From assembly GCA_017634385.1 (NCBI GenBank), contig JAGBNN010000003.1:1-16070 (forward strand): 16,070 bases of DNA. The letters run 5' to 3'. Both the position numbers and the translations under genes were made by a program. This document shows positions 6,307 through 14,156 of this stretch, in pieces (position 1 is the stretch's first letter; each line of letters opens with the position of its first letter). The notes beneath the pieces were generated by a model that was not told the origin of the DNA, searched no databases, and worked only from the letters and a program-made list of their open reading frames with translations. The stretch comes from Bacilli bacterium. GTDB lineage: Bacteria; Bacillota_I; Bacilli_A; RF39; UBA660.

Positions 6307-8433
6307 ATGAATAGAAGAAGGATAGTGAATAAAGTTAGTATAAATAAACTAGTATTCATTATAGGCCTTCTTTTATTTTGCGCTATAATAGCTAGATTAA
6401 TATATTTAAATTTATCTCCTGAAATAGATGGGATTAATTTAAAGAAATTTGCTAATAATAGAAATACTACTAAAGAAACTTTATATGCGACAAGAGGAAC
6501 TATATATGATTCTAATAATGAAATACTTGCTCAAACAGTAGATTCTTATACATTAATAGCATATTTAGATAAATCAAGAAGTAAAAATCAAAAAAAACCA
6601 CAACATGTAGTAGATAAAGATATGACAGCAGAAAAACTTTCTCCAGTAATTGGTATGGAAAAAGAAAAAATATTAGAAATATTAAATCAAAAGGGCTTAT
6701 ATCAAGTTGAATTTGGTAATAAAGGTAGAGGCCTTACTCAAATTCAAAAAGAAGCTATTGATAATTTAAAACTTCCAGGAATAGATTTTATCGCAACATC
6801 TAGAAGATATTATCCAAATCTAGATTTTGCATCTTATACATTAGGTTATGTACAAAGAGATGATGAAACTGGTGAAATGAATGGTGAAATGGGAATAGAA
6901 CTTTTCTATAATAAAGAACTTACTGGTACTAATGGATCATTAGAATATCAAACAGATGCAAATGGATATAAGTTAATAGATAGTCCTACATCACCAGTAA
7001 TTCAAATTGATAAGATAGATGGTGTAGATATTTATTTAACTATAGATAGTAATGTTCAATTAATAGTAGAAAGAGCATTTAATACATATTTTCCATCTTC
7101 AGGAGCTTTAAATGGAGGTATGGTAGTAGCAGATGCTAAAACAGGTAAAATACTAGCTACAACTTCAAGACCATCATTTGATCCAAATACTAAAAATATT
7201 CAAAGCTATCTAGATCCACTTATATCAGTAGCATTTGAACCAGGTTCAACAATGAAGACTTATACTTATATGTGTGCTATTGAAAAAGGAACATATAAGG
7301 GTGAAGATACTTATGCATCAGGTAAAATGCAAATAGCAGATGCAACTATTAAAGATTGGAATAACTATGGATGGGGTCAAGTAAGTTATGACTTTGGTTA
7401 TATGAAGTCATCTAACATAGGTATAGCAAATTTATTTAAAAATGGTTATATAACAAAAGATGATTATAGATCATATTTAGAAAAATTAGGATTTGGTAAA
7501 AAAACAGGTATAGAACTTCCAAACGAAGTATCAGGTAAGATATCATTTAAATACGATGTAGAAGTTGCAAATGCAGGTTTTGGGCAAGGTATTATGACAA
7601 CACCTATACAACATATACAAGCATTAACATCTATATCAAATAATGGTTATATATTAAAACCAACAATAATAGAAAAAATAGTAGATCCAAATACTAAAAA
7701 GACAATATATGAATATAAAGATAAAAAAGGAACAAAAGTTGCAAGTGAAAATACAGTAAATAAAGTAAAAGATTTAATGTATTCAGTTGTTAATAATCCA
7801 GAAGGAACTGGATATTCATATCGAATAGATGGATACGATATAATTGGTAAAACAGGGACTGCGGAAGTAGTTAATCCAAATACCGGTAGATATTATTCAA
7901 GTTCTTATAGAAGTATAAAATCATTTGAAGGAATGTATCCTAAAAATAATCCAAAATTTATATTCTATTTATACTTGGATTCTCCAAAATATGATAATAA
8001 AACTGAAATGTTAAAATCAATACTTACAGACGTAGAAACATATTATAATATTACAAAAGTTAATACTGACAGTAAAAATGTATTTACTATGCCTAATTTA
8101 ATAAATAAGAGTGTTGAAAATGCTAGAGGTACATTAGATTCAAATTCAATAAAATATGAAGTAATAGGTAATGGTACTAAAATAGTTAATCAATATCCAA
8201 AAGTAAATACTATAGTAAATGGTAGAGTATTCTTAATAACAAATGATTCTAATATAAATATTCCAAACTTAAATGGATATTCTAGAAAAGATGTAATTAA
8301 TTTAATGAAACTTTTAAATTTAAATTATAATTTAGAAGGTAATGGATATGTAGTAGAGTATAGTGTTGAAGTAAATCAAGAAGCTAAACCTACAAAAGTA
8401 AATTTAAAATTATCAGATAAATATCAAGAATAA
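6307..8433 (+). CDS. pbpB: Class B penicillin-binding protein 2B with two PASTA domains
   Basis: This is a septal peptidoglycan transpeptidase of the FtsI/PBP2B type. The 708-aa protein has a short cytoplasmic tail, one membrane anchor (about 14-36), a PBP dimerisation domain starting with the ATRGTIYDSNNEILA motif, and a transpeptidase domain. Active-site motifs are S314-T-M-K317 (SxxK), S368-S-N370 (SxN) and K515-T-G517. Two C-terminal PASTA domains follow (about 595-650 and 655-705), starting FTMPNLINKSVENAR and INIPNLNGYSRKDV. ATG 6307 is chosen, as AAGGA (6292-6296) is 10 nt upstream; an in-frame GTG at 6298 touches that site. It is the last gene of the mraZ operon here and carries its own terminator. 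Confidence 0.95.
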   Translation: MNRRRIVNKVSINKLVFIIGLLLFCAIIARLIYLNLSPEIDGINLKKFANNRNTTKETLYATRGTIYDSNNEILAQTVDSYTLIAYLDKSRSKNQKKPQHVVDKDMTAEKLSPVIGMEKEKILEILNQKGLYQVEFGNKGRGLTQIQKEAIDNLKLPGIDFIATSRRYYPNLDFASYTLGYVQRDDETGEMNGEMGIELFYNKELTGTNGSLEYQTDANGYKLIDSPTSPVIQIDKIDGVDIYLTIDSNVQLIVERAFNTYFPSSGALNGGMVVADAKTGKILATTSRPSFDPNTKNIQSYLDPLISVAFEPGSTMKTYTYMCAIEKGTYKGEDTYASGKMQIADATIKDWNNYGWGQVSYDFGYMKSSNIGIANLFKNGYITKDDYRSYLEKLGFGKKTGIELPNEVSGKISFKYDVEVANAGFGQGIMTTPIQHIQALTSISNNGYILKPTIIEKIVDPNTKKTIYEYKDKKGTKVASENTVNKVKDLMYSVVNNPEGTGYSYRIDGYDIIGKTGTAEVVNPNTGRYYSSSYRSIKSFEGMYPKNNPKFIFYLYLDSPKYDNKTEMLKSILTDVETYYNITKVNTDSKNVFTMPNLINKSVENARGTLDSNSIKYEVIGNGTKIVNQYPKVNTIVNGRVFLITNDSNINIPNLNGYSRKDVINLMKLLNLNYNLEGNGYVVEYSVEVNQEAKPTKVNLKLSDKYQE

Positions 8434-8453
8434 GTATAACTTATTCTTTTTTA
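8427..8453 (+). terminator. Intrinsic terminator of the mraZ-pbpB operon
   Basis: AGAATAAGT (8427-8435) pairs perfectly with ACTTATTCT (8439-8447) around a 3-base loop, followed by a T-run. The stop codon TAA (8431-8433) lies within the left arm. The dcw operon thus ends at pbpB rather than continuing into spoVD. Confidence 0.85.
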
Positions 8454-8466
8454 TTTTTAATGAAAA

Positions 8467-8475
8467 TGGTATAAT
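8467..8475 (+). promoter_or_regulatory. Extended -10 promoter of the XRE membrane regulator
   Basis: TGGTATAAT, identical to the nfo extended -10, with no good -35 box upstream. Transcription would start near 8482 and give a leader of about 95 nt, the longest in the window. Confidence 0.6.
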
Positions 8476-8483
8476 TTTAATGA

Positions 8484-8535
8484 AATGCAACCGAAAGTTT
8501 ACGAAATTATCAAGTAAAGTTGGTAGAATGCAACC
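8484..8535 (+). repeat. Direct repeat AATGCAACC in the regulator leader
   Basis: AATGCAACC occurs at 8484-8492 and again at 8527-8535, 43 bp apart (about four helical turns). Both copies lie just downstream of the predicted transcript start of an XRE-family regulator. A possible self-operator or leader element. Confidence 0.5.
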
Positions 8536-8576
8536 ATAAATTGTTATAAAATTGATATTGAAAGAGGTGGAAAATT

Positions 8577-10124
8577 ATGAAATTTGGAGACAAATTAATT
8601 CAACTTAGAAAAAAGAGTGGAATGAATCAAGAAGAACTTGCAGAAAAATTAGGAGTATCAAGACAAAGTGTAAGTAAATGGGAAAGTAATAATGCTTATC
8701 CTGAAACAGATAAGATAGTTCAAATATGTAATATATTTAACTGTTCTATGGATGATCTAATTAATGATCATATAACTGATATTAATGAAATACAAAGAAA
8801 GGATAAAAATAATGTAACAGTAGTAATAGATTCATTCTTAGAATTTATTACTAAAACAGTAAATATGTTTTCAAGTATGAAATTTACAAGTGGATTAAAA
8901 TGCATAATAGAAATGATAATACTTGCATTAATACTTGCATTATTTGGAAATATAGTAAGTGGAATATTCAGTTCATGCATTGGAAGAATATTTGCATTTA
9001 ATGAAATACATACTACTATAGAACATGTATTTTATTCATTGTTAATGGTTGCATGGACAATAATAGAAATTATTGTACTTGTGCATACATTTAAAATAAG
9101 ATATTTAGATTATTATGATAAAACTACTGAAACAAAAGAAGAAAATAATGAAGTAGAAAATGTTACTAAAAAAACAAACGATAAAAATGAAAAAATAGTA
9201 ATACGAGATGCTAATCATAAACCATTTGCATTCTTATCAGTATTATCAAGCATAATAATTATATTTGCTAAAATTATATTAGCAATATTCTCAATTGAAA
9301 TTATTGCAGTAATAGTATCATGTGCAGTTGCACTTGTAGTATCAATATTCCTAACACCAACATCAACATTATTTTTAGGAGCAGATTTATCAATATTATC
9401 TGTAATAGTTGCTAGCATAATAATATTAATATTTATAATAGCATTTATATTTAATAAGAAAGTTAATTTTAAAGCATTATTAATTACATTCTTATTATCT
9501 ATAGTTACAAGTGGTATTGGTATTGGTATAGCAGCAATATCAGTAAAAGATTTTAAAATAGATGATAAACCACAATATACAAAAACGACTACTGAAGAAA
9601 TGGATTATACCGACAATTTAGTAACAGTTACAACAGGACTTCCAGATACAGAATATACAATAGATAATTCAGTAAATAATATTAAATTAGAAATAAGTTA
9701 CAACGATAAATTAAGTGAATATGAAATAAAAAGAGATACATATTATGGATTAAATACATTAGAAGTTCATGAAATATCTAAAGAATTAAGTCCTAAAGAA
9801 GCTTATGATTTAGTTATTCCTAATTTAAAGAAACATATCATTAAAGTAAATTATGACGCAATAAAGATACGTGTAATATCTAATGAAGAAACAATTAATA
9901 AATTAATTGATAATGCATCAAAAGTATATACATTTGATGTAGAAAATATTGAAAATGGATATATATTAAGAAATATTGGTCATAAAATAAATGAAAACGA
10001 TTCATGTACAGAAAAAACTGAATACAATGCAGTTACAGGAGAAATAACAACAAGTGGAGAATGTAAATGTAGTATTAAGGAAGTAGAAAACTATTTAGAA
10101 TTTAATTGTAATTATGGAGAATAA
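8577..10124 (+). CDS. Membrane-bound XRE/HTH-type regulator with C-terminal sensor-like domain
   Basis: This 515-aa protein joins a DNA-binding domain to a membrane domain. Residues about 3-57 form an XRE helix-turn-helix (NQEELAEKLGVSRQSVSKWESN). Residues about 107-322 hold five to seven hydrophobic helices, with a charged Lys/Glu/Asn-rich loop (about 172-212) that is probably cytoplasmic. Residues about 325-515 form a soluble domain containing cysteines near the end (the CKC pair and others). The layout suggests a one-component transmembrane regulator that senses something at the membrane or outside and binds DNA inside, but ligand and targets are unknown, and I cannot fix which side the C-terminus is on. 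GAGGTGG lies just upstream of ATG. It is monocistronic, with its own terminator. Confidence 0.8.
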   Translation: MKFGDKLIQLRKKSGMNQEELAEKLGVSRQSVSKWESNNAYPETDKIVQICNIFNCSMDDLINDHITDINEIQRKDKNNVTVVIDSFLEFITKTVNMFSSMKFTSGLKCIIEMIILALILALFGNIVSGIFSSCIGRIFAFNEIHTTIEHVFYSLLMVAWTIIEIIVLVHTFKIRYLDYYDKTTETKEENNEVENVTKKTNDKNEKIVIRDANHKPFAFLSVLSSIIIIFAKIILAIFSIEIIAVIVSCAVALVVSIFLTPTSTLFLGADLSILSVIVASIIILIFIIAFIFNKKVNFKALLITFLLSIVTSGIGIGIAAISVKDFKIDDKPQYTKTTTEEMDYTDNLVTVTTGLPDTEYTIDNSVNNIKLEISYNDKLSEYEIKRDTYYGLNTLEVHEISKELSPKEAYDLVIPNLKKHIIKVNYDAIKIRVISNEETINKLIDNASKVYTFDVENIENGYILRNIGHKINENDSCTEKTEYNAVTGEITTSGECKCSIKEVENYLEFNCNYGE

Positions 10125-10149
10125 AAGTATACTTATGTATACTTTTTTT
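10124..10149 (+). terminator. Intrinsic terminator of the XRE regulator gene
   Basis: AAAGTATAC (10124-10132) pairs perfectly with GTATACTTT (10137-10145) around a TTAT loop, followed by more Ts. It starts at the last base of the stop codon. Confidence 0.85.
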
Positions 10150-10167
10150 ATTTTCTGAAAAATTCTC

Positions 10168-10196
10168 TTTACTTTTTATTTTTATTTTGATATTAT
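10168..10196 (+). promoter_or_regulatory. Promoter of pyk
   Basis: TTTACT (-35, 10168-10173), 17-bp spacer, TATTAT (-10, 10191-10196) with TG at 10188-10189, making an extended -10. AAGGAG follows at 10212-10217 before ATG 10226. Confidence 0.65.
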
Positions 10197-10225
10197 GGAA
10201 AAGGCGCAAAAAAGGAGAAGTATAA

Positions 10226-11635
10226 ATGAAGAAGACAAAAATAATATGTAGTATAGGGCCTTCTACACAAAATTGGGATAAATTTAAAGGATTAGTAGAA
10301 GCAGGAATGAATGTAGCTAGAATTAACTTTTCACATGCTACTGAAGAAGAAAGAAGATTAGATGAATCATTAATAAAAAGAGCAAATGAAGAATTAAATG
10401 CACACATTGCTACTTTATATGATACAAAAGGACCAGATTTAAGAACTTGTTCATTTGAAAATGATAAAATAACTATTGAAGCTGGTAAAACTATTAAAAT
10501 AGTAGATGAAGATATACTTGGAACAAGTGAAAAAATATCATTTAACTACAGAGGTATTTTAAAAGATTTAGAAGTAGGAATGACTATTTTATTAGATGAT
10601 GGATTTTATAAATTGATAGTAGAAGAAGCATCATCAAATGAAGTAACTTGTAGAATAGTAAATGGTGGAGAATTATCATCTAGAAGAGGTGTATGTATTC
10701 CAGGTGTTAAATTAGATGTTCCATATATTAGTGAACAAGATAAAGAAGATATAAAATATGCTTGTGAAAATAATGGTGATTTCTTAGCAATATCATTTGT
10801 TAATTGTGCAGAAGATATTAGACAAGTTAGAAATTTATGTAAAGAATATGGAAAAGAAAATATGGCTATAATATCTAAACTTGAAACTCAATATGCAATG
10901 GATAATATAGATGAAATTATTGACGAAACAGATATAGTTATGGTAGCAAGAGGAGATTTAGGAACAGAAACAGGTGTAGAAAATTTACCATTATATCAAC
11001 AAATGATAATTGATAAATGTAGAGAAAAAGGTAAAAGAGTTATTATGGCAACACAAATGATGACAAGTATGAAACATAATATTAGACCAACTAATGCTGA
11101 AGTAACAGACGTTGCTAATGCAGTACTTTTAGGTTGTGATGCAATAATGACAAGTGATGAAACAACTATGGGTGAATATCCAGTAGAAACAGTTCAAAAT
11201 ATGGAAAGAATATGTGAAAATGTAGAAAGCTATAGTCATATTCATAACACATATGCAAATGCAAATATAAATGATTCAACAGAAATAATTGCAGAATCAG
11301 TTATAAAAGCAGCAAAAACATTAAACTCAAAATTAATAGTAGCTGCTACAATGAGTGGACATAGTGCAAAAGCTATAAGTAATTTAAGACCAAAAGCACC
11401 AATACTTGCACCAGTACCAAATGAAGAAGTAGCAAGAAGTCTAGCACTTAGTTATGCAGTATATCCTGTAGTAGTAGATGAATACAATTCTACAGAAGAT
11501 GTAATAAATGAAGGAACAAAAAGAGCAAAAGAATTTATTAATCTTGAAAAAGGAGATCAAATAATAATAACTGGTGGATTTCCAAATACTGGAAAGAAAA
11601 CTACAAACTTCATGAAAATAGAAGAAATACAATAA
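10226..11635 (+). CDS. pyk: Pyruvate kinase
   Basis: Pyruvate kinase converts phosphoenolpyruvate and ADP to pyruvate and ATP, the last step of glycolysis. The 469-aa protein has the family order: TKIICSIGPST at the start, MNVARINFSH, DTKGPDLRT, the B-domain (about 85-160), AISFV, the catalytic-Lys segment IISKLE, the metal and substrate motif MVARGDLG, ATQMMTSM, RPTNAEVTDVANAVLLGCDAIM and a C-terminal domain (about 340-469). It lacks the extra PEP-utiliser-like domain found on Bacillus pyruvate kinase. Several usually strict positions are altered: the common SGET motif is SDET, and TKGPEIRT reads TKGPDLRT. The catalytic residues I can identify are kept, so I expect activity. It is monocistronic. 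Confidence 0.95.
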   Translation: MKKTKIICSIGPSTQNWDKFKGLVEAGMNVARINFSHATEEERRLDESLIKRANEELNAHIATLYDTKGPDLRTCSFENDKITIEAGKTIKIVDEDILGTSEKISFNYRGILKDLEVGMTILLDDGFYKLIVEEASSNEVTCRIVNGGELSSRRGVCIPGVKLDVPYISEQDKEDIKYACENNGDFLAISFVNCAEDIRQVRNLCKEYGKENMAIISKLETQYAMDNIDEIIDETDIVMVARGDLGTETGVENLPLYQQMIIDKCREKGKRVIMATQMMTSMKHNIRPTNAEVTDVANAVLLGCDAIMTSDETTMGEYPVETVQNMERICENVESYSHIHNTYANANINDSTEIIAESVIKAAKTLNSKLIVAATMSGHSAKAISNLRPKAPILAPVPNEEVARSLALSYAVYPVVVDEYNSTEDVINEGTKRAKEFINLEKGDQIIITGGFPNTGKKTTNFMKIEEIQ

Positions 11636-11650
11636 TTTCTTCTATTTTTA
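11620..11650 (+). terminator. Intrinsic terminator of pyk
   Basis: AGAAGAAAT (11620-11628) pairs with ATTTCTTCT (11635-11643) around a 6-base loop, followed by ATTTTTA. The hairpin spans the pyk stop codon. The U-tract is interrupted, so read-through into the next gene is possible. Confidence 0.65.
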
Positions 11651-11670
11651 TTGTATAATTTAATAGGTGA
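11651..11670 (+). promoter_or_regulatory. Short promoter fused to the DUF4186 ribosome site
   Basis: TTGTATAAT (11651-11659) is followed after five bases by AGGTGA (11665-11670) and ATG 11676. The predicted transcript start falls on the Shine-Dalgarno sequence. The same arrangement occurs before rsmD and nfo. Confidence 0.55.
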
Positions 11671-11675
11671 TATTT

Positions 11676-12023
11676 ATGGATGAAATATTATATAAATTAT
11701 CTAAATCTAAATTTAGAAGTAGTTTTAAATTAAATAATAAATTAAAAGAATATGTAATAGATAAAGGATATAATAAAATTGAAGAACATGCATATGATTT
11801 TATTAATAAACGATTAAAGCCAGAAATAATAGAAAATGATGGAAAACAAACGCCTATGAAAGGGCATCCAGTATTTATCGCACAACACGCTTGCGCATGT
11901 TGTTGTAGAAATTGTCTTTATAAGTGGCATCATATAGAAAAAGGAAGAGAATTAACTGATAAAGAAGTAGATTATATTGTGAGTTTATTAATGAAATGGA
12001 TAAAGAGTCAAGTAGAAAATTAA
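11676..12023 (+). CDS. DUF4186 family protein
   Basis: This 115-aa protein matches DUF4186 by its central block: KGHPVFIAQHACACCCRNCLYKWH followed by KGRELTDKEVDYIVSLLMKWI near the C-terminus. No function is established for the family. The cysteine/histidine cluster (QH, CACCCRNC, KWH) looks like a metal-binding or redox centre; this copy has more cysteines than the common ATCCRxCL form I recall. It has no signal peptide or membrane segment, so it is probably cytoplasmic. ATG 11676 is used with AGGTGA 5 nt upstream; an in-frame GTG at 11667 lies inside that ribosome site. It has its own short promoter, so the pyk gene need not be co-expressed. Confidence 0.85.
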   Translation: MDEILYKLSKSKFRSSFKLNNKLKEYVIDKGYNKIEEHAYDFINKRLKPEIIENDGKQTPMKGHPVFIAQHACACCCRNCLYKWHHIEKGRELTDKEVDYIVSLLMKWIKSQVEN

Positions 12024-12027
12024 TATA

Positions 12028-12056
12028 TTGCTTGTTTATTAAAAAAATATTATAAT
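12028..12056 (+). promoter_or_regulatory. Promoter of the Mur-like ligase operon
   Basis: TTGCTT (-35, 12028-12033), 17-bp spacer, TATAAT (-10, 12051-12056). The leader of about 57 nt contains a long T-run (12089-12095), but I see no convincing terminator stem before it. Confidence 0.7.
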
Positions 12057-12119
12057 AAGGTTAGAAATGCAGTTTAATCAAATAACCGTTTTTTTATTTT
12101 GCAGAAAGTGAGTGACAAA

Positions 12120-13439
12120 ATGAATTTAAAAGACTTAAGAAATGTTATAAACATTATTGATACAAAAAATATTGATGAAGATATTGTTTTTGATTATTTT
12201 AGAGTAGTAAAACTAAAAGAAGATAAGATATTAAAAGAAAAGAAAAGTATTTTATTTTTTCCAGTTTATGTAAGTGATGAAGATAGAAATGGTTGGTATA
12301 TAAATAGCTTTGATTTAAGAAAAAAAATAACAGATATAGAAAAACATAATCCAAATTATATATTTGTACTTGAAGAAGATATGATTCCTTTAGTATCTGA
12401 AAATTGTAAATATATATTAGTAGATAATATAATGACATCAGTAGAAAAACTAGGAAAATACAAATTAGAACAATTTAATGGAAAAATAATAACTTTAACA
12501 GGTAGTGTTGGGAAAACTACAACAGTTGGATTTATACAAAAAGCTTTAGGTGATAAATGTTTAAGAATATATAGTAAAAGAATAACACCACTTGTTTTAA
12601 ATTGTTTTATAATGAACTTTTTAAATAATAATTATGATTATTTTGCAGTAGAAGCATCTCTTTGGTGGAAAGAACATATATCATATTTTAGTAATTATTT
12701 AAAACCTGATATGGCTATAATATTAAATGTATTTGATGAACATATAGGTGTAAATGAAATAAAAACTGTTTCGGATATAACTAAATTTAAATCAAGATTA
12801 TTTGAAAATGCTAAAATAGCAATGCTAAATAGAACTGATAAAGAACTTCAAAAAATAAGTATAAAAGATGGATATGTATATTATGAAGATGAAAAAATAT
12901 TAAAAACAGATGTAAAAGAAGTAATAGATATTAATGAGATGAATAAAAAAATAAATCCATATATAAAAACAAGCTTATCAATGCTTCAAGAAACAATTGC
13001 ATTTGAAGTTGCTAAATATTATGGTATAGATGAAGAAACTATTTTAGAAAGATTAAAAAAATCTACACCAGTAGAAAAAAGAGTAAATAAAAAAATACTT
13101 AATGGCAAAGAAGTAATATTTGATGGAGATGTATCAGGAGTAGCTAGACTTAAAAATTTCTTTAATCATTTCTATGATGATGCATATTTAATTATCGCAT
13201 CTTTAACAGAAGGTGGAGAAGAAGAAGAAGAATATTCTAGATTAGAACCTTTATTTGAAAAGTTTGATAAAGTATATATAAATAAGAATTTTAAAAAATA
13301 TTTTAAAGGCAATGATATTATATATTTTGATAATATGGATTTCTTTAAAGAAATAGAAGATGATGCAGTAATATTCTTACATTTTGGAGGATATTATAGA
13401 AAATATGATGAACTAGTTATGGAAAATTTGGAGGTATAA
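12120..13439 (+). CDS. Divergent Mur-ligase-family ATP-dependent ligase (MurF-like)
   Basis: Mur ligases join an amino acid or peptide to a carboxylate through an acyl-phosphate made from ATP. This 439-aa protein has the three-domain plan. The N-terminal domain (about 1-115) resembles the MurF substrate-binding domain (FFPVYVSDEDRNGWYIN, KYILVDNIM). The central domain has the P-loop TGSVGKTTT at 127-135, with AVEASLWWKEHI at the place of the usual metal-binding Glu, ILNVFDEHIG, and KSRLFENAKIAMLNR. The C-terminal domain (about 320-439) starts PVEKRVNKKILNGKEVIFDG and has a run of acidic residues. Standard MurF motifs such as NANP and GDMLELG are absent, so the substrate is probably not the normal UDP-MurNAc-tripeptide. 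ATG 12120 is chosen; its Shine-Dalgarno is weak. It leads a three-gene operon. Confidence 0.82.
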   Translation: MNLKDLRNVINIIDTKNIDEDIVFDYFRVVKLKEDKILKEKKSILFFPVYVSDEDRNGWYINSFDLRKKITDIEKHNPNYIFVLEEDMIPLVSENCKYILVDNIMTSVEKLGKYKLEQFNGKIITLTGSVGKTTTVGFIQKALGDKCLRIYSKRITPLVLNCFIMNFLNNNYDYFAVEASLWWKEHISYFSNYLKPDMAIILNVFDEHIGVNEIKTVSDITKFKSRLFENAKIAMLNRTDKELQKISIKDGYVYYEDEKILKTDVKEVIDINEMNKKINPYIKTSLSMLQETIAFEVAKYYGIDEETILERLKKSTPVEKRVNKKILNGKEVIFDGDVSGVARLKNFFNHFYDDAYLIIASLTEGGEEEEEYSRLEPLFEKFDKVYINKNFKKYFKGNDIIYFDNMDFFKEIEDDAVIFLHFGGYYRKYDELVMENLEV

Positions 13440-13441
13440 TT

Positions 13442-14155
13442 ATGAATATATTATTAATACATGGATGGGATTATGATAATTATAATAGTAGAACAAATAA
13501 AAAAGCTTGGTCAAATAGATCAAAATTTATAAAAGAACTAGAAAAAAAGAATAATGTATATTATCCTGATCTTCCAGGATTTGGATTAGAAAAAGAACCA
13601 AATGCTAAAAAATGGACTCTTGAAGATTATGCTAAATTTATAGATGATTATGTAAAAGAAAATAATATAAAATTAGATTATGTTCTTGGATATTCATTTG
13701 GAGGAGCAGTCGCAGTAACATATAAAAAATTATATAATCCAAATATTAAAGAAATATTAGTATCTCCGGCTCTAATAAGAAATAATGATAGATCAAAGAA
13801 ATTTATTAAAACACCAGAATTTCTTTCACCAATAAGAAACTTAATAAGAGATATATATTTAATAAAAGTTGTAAAAAACGAAGAAATGTTATATGGTACT
13901 AAATTTTTAAGAAATACATATCAAGATATAGTTAGAGTAAATATGCTTCCTATAATAGAAAAAATGAATGCTAAAGATTTTAAAATAATATATGGTAGTG
14001 AAGATACTATGGTTAATCCAAATAGAGTAATAAATACCGTTAATAAAGACTTAAAAAATAGAATAGAAGTAATAGATGGTGGAGGACATAATATAGGAAC
14101 TACTCATACAGATGAAGTAGTAGAAAAGATATATAAATTTACTAAGGAAAAATAA
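13442..14155 (+). CDS. Alpha/beta hydrolase
   Basis: This 237-aa protein has a complete serine-hydrolase triad in the alpha/beta fold: nucleophile S85 in GYSFGG, acid D188 in YGSEDTMV and H216 in GGGHNIG. The oxyanion loop HGWD is at 7-10 and PDLPGFG at 42-48. Esterases, thioesterases, amidases and peptidases share these features, so the substrate is open. No signal peptide or membrane segment is visible, so it should act in the cytoplasm. It begins 2 bp after the Mur-like ligase stop, and its GGAGGT ribosome site (13430-13435) lies in the last codons of that gene, so the two are translated together. A shared pathway with the ligase is likely. Confidence 0.9.
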   Translation: MNILLIHGWDYDNYNSRTNKKAWSNRSKFIKELEKKNNVYYPDLPGFGLEKEPNAKKWTLEDYAKFIDDYVKENNIKLDYVLGYSFGGAVAVTYKKLYNPNIKEILVSPALIRNNDRSKKFIKTPEFLSPIRNLIRDIYLIKVVKNEEMLYGTKFLRNTYQDIVRVNMLPIIEKMNAKDFKIIYGSEDTMVNPNRVINTVNKDLKNRIEVIDGGGHNIGTTHTDEVVEKIYKFTKEK

Positions 14156-14156
14156 T

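Noticed and set aside
12059..12100. Attenuator in the leader of the Mur-like ligase operon
   Set aside because: GGTTA/TAACC is only 5 bp with a 19-base loop, and the left arm probably lies at or before the transcript start. The T-run follows no strong stem.
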